From the NCBI GenBank assembly GCA_009667805.1, contig CM019066.1, positions 6,944,001 to 7,008,000 of the forward strand: 64,000 nt of DNA, in the 5' to 3' direction. A model generated the notes under the pieces. It was not told the DNA's origin. It did not search any database and worked only from the letters and a program-made list of their open reading frames with translations. Below, in pieces: positions 56,652 to 64,000 of this stretch. The DNA comes from Leptobrachium leishanense (taxonomy: Eukaryota; Chordata; Amphibia; Anura; Megophryidae). The first letter of the stretch is position 1. The number at the start of each line of letters is the position of its first letter. A program made the translations under genes and the position numbers.

Positions 56652-57547
56652 TACCGTAGAGACTCGAGTATAACGCGACCCGAGTATAACGCGAGGGGTA
56701 GAGATTCATTGTGGAAATAAGAGTATTACTCAAGACTCGAATATAACGCTAGGAGCAAAATTATGAAAGTATAAATTTTCCAAAACACGACAAAAGTCTG
56801 TTAAGTTACTTAACATGTTTTCATTTCATGTTCATTCCACCCCACTCTCACCCTCGTTCCTCCAATGGTTGTTAGAGAGCAGGGGTGCAGAGTGAGAGGT
56901 AACGCATTATCGGGGATATTTTAGAATGGTGATAGATGTAATTGAGCGTTTTGATTGCTTGGAATATAATTCTCTTATGATAAAGTTCTGCACGTGAAAC
57001 TAAATAAATAAAATCCGTAAGCGCAGGTATGGCATAAGGGCACATTTTTTAGATTTAATTATTGCAATTGCATTTAATAAGATTATATATATATATAATG
57101 ATAGGAACCTATGCATATACTCATGCACTGCAAAAAGACACATTTTGAAATTGGTAAAAGCTTACTTTACCTTGAAAAATGAATATTGTTTATATGAAGC
57201 AGAGTATATGATAAATTTGATAAATTGGGACATACAGAAATTATTTATTAAAGGGGTTAATGTTACTGTTTTTTAATGTAGGTTTTTGGATTGAAGGGTT
57301 AATAGAGGGCTGAATAGTATTGGAGATGTTTTGTACAGGGGTACTTGACGGCTGCAGTCATTAAGGGTTAATGGTTAAAGTCAGGGCTGCAGGGTTAAAT
57401 TGGGATTGCAGAGCGTGCATGTGTCAGCTCCTGGAAGCAATCAGATCTTCGCTCCCTCGCAGCTGTCCCGTGTATAACGCGACCCCTACAGTTTTAAGCT
57501 TGATTTATTGCTCAAAAAACTCGCGGTATACACGAGTATCTACGGTA
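56652..57547. mobile_element. DNA element with TACCGTAGA-A-CTCG ends, about 0.9 kb
   Basis: Left end taccgtagagactcgagtat, right end the complement of cacgagtatctacggta. aacgcgaccc occurs near both ends in inverse orientation (about 56680 and 57477). The interior is AT-rich with a short (ta) run at 57085. The superfamily is not determined. Confidence 0.7.
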
Positions 57548-57825
57548 ATGCATAAAATGTATTTTATATTTATTGGTATTTTCCAGCGTTCATCCCTTTT
57601 ATGCAATCCTTCATTTAACGCACAATATCTCTATGATGTCAATGCATCTGTTGATCCACATATCTCAATGTATAGGTCAAGTGAATTACTTACTTATTGC
57701 CCATTATGCCTATTGACATGAAGGGCAACAGCAAAGGTTCGCCACTCCTGTTTGTTCTGGGCCAGCTTTTGTATGGTACCCCAAGTCAAGTGAATGAGTG
57801 GCCCATAAACCATGCGGCCCATAAA

Positions 57826-58052
57826 GCAGGGGTCCGGAACCTGGACCCTCTAGATTTATTGAAACTACATTTCCCATGAGGCTTGGACAATGTAATGAGC
57901 TGAGCATCGTGGGGAATGTAGTTTTAAAAAAAAAAATCTGGATGGTGAGGGATACTTTGGCCCTGCATTTCCCATGAGCCTTTGCCAACTTGAGCGTGAT
58001 GGGATATGTAGTTCAAAAACATTTGGGGGCCAAGGTTGCCAACCCTTGTTCT
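57826..58052. mobile_element. hAT-like MITE, CAGGGGTC(T/C)GCAAC type (copy 2)
   Basis: Left end caggggtccggaacctgg, right end ccaaggttgccaacccttg. Inner aactacatttcccatgaggc recurs in both orientations. Confidence 0.6.
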
Positions 58053-58120
58053 ATGGAGTAGGTAAAAATTGCAGAGCTCTGGATGAGTTTACGTCAGGCT
58101 TGGAAAGGAGCCCACAGTCT

Positions 58121-58740
58121 CTTTAGGCCGGGGCCGCAGGAGCGCACCAAGTGCATCCTTAGGGACCTGCCCCCCTACCAGCATCCGTCGAAGTGTTGTG
58201 ATGGCTCAACAGGGAGGGACACACGGTATAACGTGTGTACTAGTATCACACATTACTACGAGCGTGCTGTTTTCCTCCCCGTTCAGCTGCCACAATAGAC
58301 GGCAGATGGGCCTCTACAGGAAGCTCGTGCTATGTGCGCCCGTACGGACATGCTTACTGGTGTCCGTCGCAGCATTTTGACGCTGCAACGGGGCAGGTCA
58401 CGCGCTTGTACGTGCACACGAAATGTACGCACAACAAGCGTTCATTATGCAAGCCTCGCCGTCAAACGCTAGGACGCACGTTGACAGAGCTGCAAAGTGC
58501 AATTCTCCATAGAAGGATCTCACTCAGCGAGATGGCCAGACGGGCGTCGAGTGGAAGGAACATCCACTCTCACCGACGTTCCTTCCGTTCTCCAAGGACG
58601 CTCGTCTGACACTAGCCTTAGAGCTGAGCTCACTAACGTGCACACAGCGAGGTGGCCATACGGACGTCTGAGCAGAAAGAACGTCCATTCTCACGGACGT
58701 TCCTTCCACGCTCGTGTGACATGACCTCAGCCTTGGGGAT
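58121..58740. mobile_element. TTAA-type MITE, GTCAGACGAGCGCAC family (copy D3), with a duplicated right end
   Basis: Left end ttaggccggggccgcaggag then gcgcaccaagtgcatcc, as in copy D2. One right end (gctcgtctgacactagcctta) is at about 58600-58619. A second, shorter right-end-like block (acgttccttccacgctcgtg, gacctcagcctt) follows to 58735. Probably two overlapping or partly deleted copies. Confidence 0.65.
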
Positions 58741-59229
58741 TTATAGAGTATTTTTATTGTACCTTTCAATGCTGCAATAATACATCAATGTGCACAGGGA
58801 GGTGTGCCTGCTCAGGGAATTGCTCCTCGTTTTTTATATTCTATGTCTCCATACACACTTTTTGGGTTTTCTCCTAATTGGTTCATTATAAGAAACCTAA
58901 AAAAATAACACCCTGTGATTATTTACAGTGTACAAGTAATACATGTAACATGTAGGCGCATTATTAAACCTGGGCTATGCATGCCTGTGGAAAAATGTCC
59001 ATTTAAAGGTATGTTTGAAAAAGGAATGCACCTATTAGTGAATAGACATGTTGGTTTTATTCGAATCCCTTAATGGGCAAAGAATCACTATTTTTCATTG
59101 TACTTGACTGACCTCTAGTGGTAAAACATGATATTGTTTGCTCACACAACTGGCCTTTTAAGCTGTGAACTCCCTCTTATTGCCTAACTGCAGTGTTATT
59201 TTCATCAACTACTCGTATTCGTCAAAGAC

Positions 59230-59800
59230 ATGAGAGTTATTCACTAAACTCCGAATTTCCCCGTTCGGTGCAATTTTGGGTCAATTTGTGTATTTACTAA
59301 GCTGTCAAAAAATACACCTAATTGCGACATGGAAGACTATCGTGTATTCTATTCACAGAATGCCGTACTGCAATTGGCGAAATGCCCTGTTTTTTGGTGT
59401 TTCAGTTCGACAGATTTAAACAGGCGAATCCCATAGGTTTCAATGTAAAAACATAATATATATATATATATTTATTATTTTTAAGACTGTTTATTATTTT
59501 CAGAAAAAAACCCATTTTATTTTTTAGAACACCTTTTTTGTATTTATTTATATTATTTCAGACTACACTTTTGGTTTTTCTTATTTTTTTAAAAGATGTG
59601 TTTTGTAACAGGCCTTTTTAATAATTTTTTAAAGGACCTTTTTTATTAGCTGGACACATTTTATTCATTTTATACTCCTATTAGTAGAATAGGACTGCTT
59701 CAGCGACTCAAATTTCAGGAAAATATGGTGGCAATTTGCTAAATAGTGAATTCACCATATTTATTTTCAGCGAAATGCTGAATGCACGCAATTGACCCAA
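59230..59800. mobile_element. Degraded element related to 29858-30573
   Basis: gagttattcactaaactccg, gccctgttttttggtgtttc and aaacaggcgaatcccatagg match motifs at about 30330-30450. A (ta) microsatellite lies at 59455-59470. Confidence 0.45.
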
Positions 59801-59990
59801 TCGTTGACTACATCTTTTTAAACTAGATTATAACTAAATAAAAAATTATCAGGACTAGAACTATGATAAAAATATTGACAAAATATGTCGACTAACAAAA
59901 ATGTATTCGAAATTGTTGGAGCGGCTGTTTGGGAAGAGATTCAGTCAGATCTAGGGGCCCTATCACCTCCCTACAGCTAAAACGGGGACT

Positions 59991-60313
59991 CTAAGGCTGG
60001 GTTCACACCACGGAGTAGCGCAGCGTCTCGCAATGCGCGCGTTTTTTTTACGCACGTTCGCGCATACATAAAAACGCGCGAACGTGCGTTGCAGCGCGTT
60101 CGCGGCTATGATATGGCCGCGAACGCGCTGATAACTGCCCCAAAGAAGCTCCCGCGCTTCTTTGGATGTAGGCCGTTTCTCAGCGCGTTCATGCTCGCTG
60201 AGAAACTGCCAGGTGTGATATGCCCACATAGGGAATAATGGTATTTCACTGTTTGAGCGTTTTACAGCGCGCAGGAGCGCTCTGTAAAACGCTTAGGTGT
60301 GAACCCAGCCTAA
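59991..60313. mobile_element. TTAA-type fold-back element with GGCTGGGTTCACACC ends
   Basis: CTAA occurs on both borders. Ends ggctgggttcacacca and the complement of taggtgtgaacccagcc are inverted. The CpG-rich interior has further inverted pairs: cgcgcgaacgtgcgttg region against aacgtgcg, and gttctcagcgcg against cgctgagaaac. Confidence 0.8.
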
Positions 60314-60419
60314 GGGAAAAAATGAGCCTTCTCTAATCTCCTTTTTGCGTCCCCGTTTTACCTGTAAATTACGGGGCAGATGCGGAGTACAGCAGTCTGC
60401 CCTGTAGCATCCGCTAGGG

Positions 60420-61459
60420 CAGTGTTTCTCAAGTGGTGGGTCACAACCAGGGGCAGACTGGGTCGCGGGGCAAGTGCCCCCAGGCCTCTCTCATGCCTGG
60501 GACCCGCTGATGCATCATACTTGCGGCAGCGGGTCCCAGGCGGCGCGGTTACCTCTGAATGTTCCCAGGCGCCACCTGGGACCCGCTGCATCAGGTAAAA
60601 TACTCTGTAATGGCAAGGTGGGGGGGAGAGAGAATCTGTAATGGGAAGGTGTAGGGTGGGACTCAGTGACTGGTGACACGCTCTGTATTCCCTACACCAG
60701 GAGCCACTGTGCACAATGCAGATCTCAGTGAAGCAAGGTACAGTATATTTATATAGGCCAGCCTCCCATGGAGGTGTTTTTTGAATGGCTTTGATCAATG
60801 GTGCTTTCCCATTGGTCCAAGCTATTCCATTGCCCTTCAGTGTCTCTCTGAGGCACTGAAGAGCGTAGGTTCAGGAAGTAGGCAGCGCCAGACGCGCACT
60901 GTAGACTTCTCAATCTCATGGCCAGCTTGAGTTTATGCGACGTTCAGATATGCAAATTGTGTAGGCTCAGGAAGGGCAGGCTGCTGTGAAAAAATAATGT
61001 GCGTAGCGGTAGAGACAGACGGCGAGGAGCGCGGAGCAGATGGGTTTGTTAATTTTTTTTTATAATATTTTATTATTCATTCAGTAGTGATTTAAATTCG
61101 AGTTGCTTTGTCTACCATCACCCCAGACTTTGAGGCGCTCTTTAAGAGCAAGACGCATCCCCAGTTTTCCCTTAAGTTCTAATTAATTTCATATGTTTCA
61201 ATTACAGTTAATTTTATTGGGTTTCTGCCTCACCAGCACTTTTCGTTTTCACTAGTGCTGTGATTACTGCACTATCCATTTTTGAAAGAATTCCTGTTTT
61301 TTTACACAATTGTTTAAAAAGTGCATACACTGTAGAATGTTGCGCATGTTGTTTTGTGGAATAAATTATAATGTTTCAGTAATTCAATTATTTTTGGGTT
61401 GCGACTTAATGACCAAGGACAATTGTGGATCCTGATGGTCCACAGGTTGAGAACCACTG
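60420..61459. mobile_element. Non-autonomous hAT element, 1.04 kb, CAGTG(T/G)TTCTCAA type
   Basis: An exact 8-bp duplication CGCTAGGG flanks it (60412-60419, 61460-61467). Ends CAGTGTTTCTCAAG and CAGTGGTTCTCAACC (complement). About 60450-60600 may be another small insertion with tcccaggcggcgcgg-type inverted sequence. No transposase is present. Confidence 0.92.
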
Positions 61460-62185
61460 CGCTAGGGTACAGAATGCTCGGGCAGTGCTAACACGCTGTC
61501 GTGAGCATCCCTCCATGGAGTGTTGTGCTTCCGGGTCGTGAGTCCTGCGCAATCTCACGATCGTGCCACGGATCGATCGCGGAGGGATACTGGGAACTAT
61601 CTCCCGGCGACATGAAGCAGTGGATTGGGCCACCATTCTCGTTTTAGGATAGGAGGGGAGTACGGGATTTATTGGGGGCGGGTTAGGGGGTGCTAAATGA
61701 TTTTGCAAAAGCTGAATCATTCAGCACCAGCTTTTAGGTGTCTAAATATTTGCCTTGCGTATCGCTGCGGTAATTGGCGCTAGCACTTTGTAGTACCTTA
61801 CTTATTGAAACGCTAATTATTGTGCCCCCCATGTTAAGTATAGGGTGCGCAAAGTACAGTTAGCCCGTGCAATCACCGATGCGCTAACGGATTTTTGGCA
61901 GGTTTAGCGTTAGGGTGGTAATGTGGGTGTCATGCATTAAAGTCACTTATCCTGGCATTGACACTTACTCATCTGAACGCTACAGTTATTTTTCACTAGG
62001 GAATAGTGTCCTGTAAGTGTCCGCAGGAATATGGTCCTCCACCCTCCTGTATTTGTTAAATGTTGCCTTGTCTTTCAGATGTATTGCACCTGTCTCTTTA
62101 TATGCACGCACCTGCGGAATGCGTCGGAACTTTATAATGTGGAAGAATAATAGAATAATTTGTTGGTTTACTGGTTTATTTCTAG

Positions 62186-62305
62186 ATCATCTGTCCAGAC
62201 CAACTACGGTGACAGAGCGCCTGAAATGAAGCCTCCGCATGTCAGTTCCTATGTCATGGTGGACATGTACCATCATTCTGATGGAGAGTGTATGCCTGTG
62301 CAAAG
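62186..62305 (+). CDS. lpin1: Candidate in-frame cassette exon of lpin1 (40 codons)
   Basis: A T-rich tract ending tttatttctag (acceptor at 62185) and caaag|gtatgt (donor at 62306) bracket exactly 120 nt. Exon 4 leaves two bases (ag). The first base here (a) completes an Arg codon, 39 open codons follow (SSVQTNYGDRAPEM... to ...ECMPVQ), and the exon again ends with two bases (ag), so it is a symmetric cassette. The peptide is His/Met/Tyr-rich and resembles no domain I know. It does not match the mammalian exon expected next (LPNDIPPFQDD...). No known repeat was noticed across it. It could be an alternative or lineage-specific exon, or a chance pseudo-exon. Confidence 0.5.
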
Positions 62306-62681
62306 GTATGTAGAGTACGACGAGAGGTACAGTGCACCTTACTATCTACCTCTACGATCTACCTCGAACAGCTGGAAATAAAAGGTCTGGTTTTAGATTC
62401 TGTGTTTAGGATGGTTAGTAAAAATTACAGCAAAATTTAAAAAAAAAATGTTATTGTGTTATTTCGGTATGATAGGAGCAATTTGGTAATTGCGCTTGTG
62501 ATCGTAAAGCGCCACCATGTGGTCAAATTCCATAACACAGATGAGAAACCCACGTGATCACAATTTTTTAAATAAAAGTATGTGTGTGTGTGTTTATATA
62601 TGAACAGCTACTGGTACTCCTGCACTCCTGTGGCTTCCAAAAATAAATGTCCGTTGGTCAGCGACATTGTATTATATAGAT

Positions 62682-62864
62682 CAGTGTTTTCCAAACCTGT
62701 CCTCAGGACCCTCCGCCTCGCCAGGTTTGCAGGATATCTGAAGCACAGCACAGGTGATATGATTTGCTGCTCAGTGATTGCAGGATTCAGTCTGTATTTC
62801 CCCAAGCGAGATCTGCATAATCTGGCCTGGTTGAGGGTCCCGAGGAGAGGTTTGGGAAACACTG
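62682..62864. mobile_element. hAT-type MITE, CAGTGTTTCCCAAACCTGTC family (copy 2)
   Basis: An exact 8-bp duplication ATATAGAT flanks it (62674-62681, 62865-62872). It is 183 bp and about as long as copy 1 at 55011, but in the opposite orientation (caaatcatatcacctgtgct appears here as its complement). Confidence 0.94.
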
Positions 62865-62899
62865 ATATAGATGGATAGACCAGCACGTCAGGGTCTTAA

Positions 62900-64000
62900 C
62901 AAAAATTAGAGTTGGAGTGTGTTTTAATGCATTGTCATGGAAAACTATATCAGATTTGATTGTAGGGGAGGCGATTAAAGTAGATGACAGTTGTTACAGG
63001 TTAGGGGCAGAAATCCTGGTAATTTCCCACATTTATGTTTTTGGTAGTGTTTTTTCCCGGAATCTCGGCCCACTATCACACACCGCGTCTCAGCAGATCT
63101 GACCGGCTAACCTTTTCATGGAACCAGATTCCTTATTTGTTTTCCCCCTATGTTTTTACTTAAAATGGATCATTCCACTCTCCCTGTCTAACTCACATAG
63201 TTAGTTTGGCCCAGCCCATTTCCTCCTTAGCAAAGACTGCCTTCCTGTCCGTCTATCCATAGAGGCAGTCAGCAAGCATCTATATGTCCCGGGTAATTGC
63301 ATCCTGTTTTTACAGTCCTCCCATAACTAGGTACACCTTAGAAGCCCTCTCTATCTATAAAGACACCTTTTATTTGCTGTTACTTTCCCAATAAAGTGAA
63401 GAAAATACATGTATTATCCTGCATGTGACATTCACTTCTTGATTATGACCCTGGGGTTCCAGAATAATCACTCTTTATTGTATTGGGACATATATGATAA
63501 AAATGTCTCACTTCTCACGCGCCAAATGTAAGCCTTTAGAGGAAATAAGAAAAAGAGTTTGCTGTCTGATCTCAGCAGAGCGACAGTGCATAATGCCGCT
63601 AGTCTCACTCATTTGTTTAGAACCTCTTGGCTTAAAAAACGCAATCTCTTTATCTAGATATACTGTAGAAAATGACAAAGTGACTCACAGGGCAGCAGAC
63701 ATTGGTGAACTAAAGTTAATCTGATGACCGTCGGTGTGTACCCATAGGTGTGCCTGGGCTCATCATAGGCACCCCAGAGACGAATTACAACATATTGGCA
63801 AGCAGTCTCTAGCACCCGGAGTGGCCGGGCAGCTGCATAGTGTATGACAATTCTCCGAGCGTCAGGTTTGCCACATAAGTCTGTGTGTGTGTGTGTGTAC
63901 ACACAAACACATACGTTTGATTGCCCACCCTTAGGCAATAGGCTGCTCACACATGTGCTGGTGACCTCACAGTAACCATATTATAGTTCTCTTATTCTCT
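62900..64000. other. End of window, lpin1 intron sequence
   Basis: No further exon or element was recognised. A (tg) microsatellite with flanking acacac lies at 63880-63905; another (tg) run lies at 62580-62592. The expected next conserved lpin1 exon is not in the window. Confidence 0.4.

Larger units (their letters stand above)
59953..61925. mobile_element. Second copy of the AGGGCCCTATCACCT element, carrying nested insertions
   Basis: The left end ggggccctatcacctccc matches 3951. The right part (cgctaattattgtgcccccc, gcgcaaagtacagttagccc, gatgcgctaacggatttttgg) matches 6190-6350. A fold-back element (59991-60313) and a hAT element (60420-61459) are inserted in it. Confidence 0.5.

Noticed and set aside
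62306..62381. Continuation of the candidate lpin1 exon as VEYDERYSAPYYLP...
   Set aside because: A consensus gtatgt donor precedes it and the frame ends at a stop after about 23 codons. More likely intron read-through.

Overview
The window is vertebrate nuclear DNA, most likely from a frog (anuran). The only gene I can identify is the 5' part of lipin-1 (lpin1), on the plus strand. The rest is a dense, repeatedly nested pile of transposable elements and tandem repeats. The amphibian assignment is inference. It rests on the gene's divergence from mammalian lipin-1 as I know it, and on the mix of L2 and CR1-like LINEs, many hAT families, TTAA-flanked fold-back elements and solo LTRs. No species can be named.

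Gene layer. A GC-rich segment at about 17.6-18.07 kb has a palindromic CRE, a GC box, an E-box, an inverted CCAAT box and a consensus splice donor. It is the best candidate for the lpin1 promoter and non-coding first exon. Coding starts 30 kb downstream. Exon 2 (ATG at 48401) and exon 3 (49022-49114) encode the N-LIP domain, and exon 4 (53986-54311) encodes the polybasic nuclear-localisation/phosphatidate-binding segment. All have clean splice sites and compatible phases. A fourth segment (62186-62305) has consensus splice sites, is exactly 120 nt, and continues the frame from exon 4. It does not match the mammalian exon I would expect next, so it is a candidate lineage-specific or alternative cassette exon. 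The catalytic C-LIP part lies beyond the window.

Repeat layer, region by region. 0-2.1 kb: tandem repeats and a probable minus-strand retroviral-type LTR. 2.1-2.65 kb: a run of hairpins. 3.7-9.1 kb: an L2 LINE split by a 3.4-kb hAT element, which itself holds other elements including a TTAA element built of about twelve consecutive stem-loops, and split again by an 889-bp solo LTR that holds a palindromic MITE. 9.18-14.4 kb: a 5.2-kb hAT element containing a 2.7-kb hAT element, with about 2 kb of GC-rich minisatellite inside the inner one. 14.9-17.6 kb: a degenerate tandem repeat interrupted by another hAT element. 18.1-48 kb (intron 1): several TTAA-type MITE families, hAT elements, a solo LTR, a second stem-loop-array element (37.5-38.6 kb) and a 1-kb 24-bp minisatellite. 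48-64 kb: lpin1 exons interleaved with 182-bp palindromic MITEs, hAT MITEs and other elements.

Many element boundaries are supported by target-site duplications that I read directly. These include 8-bp duplications for nine hAT-type elements, TTAA or near-TTAA ends for the fold-back families, and 5 bp for one solo LTR. Family names are inferred from target-site and terminal-repeat features, not from a database search. Coordinates without a stated duplication are approximate.
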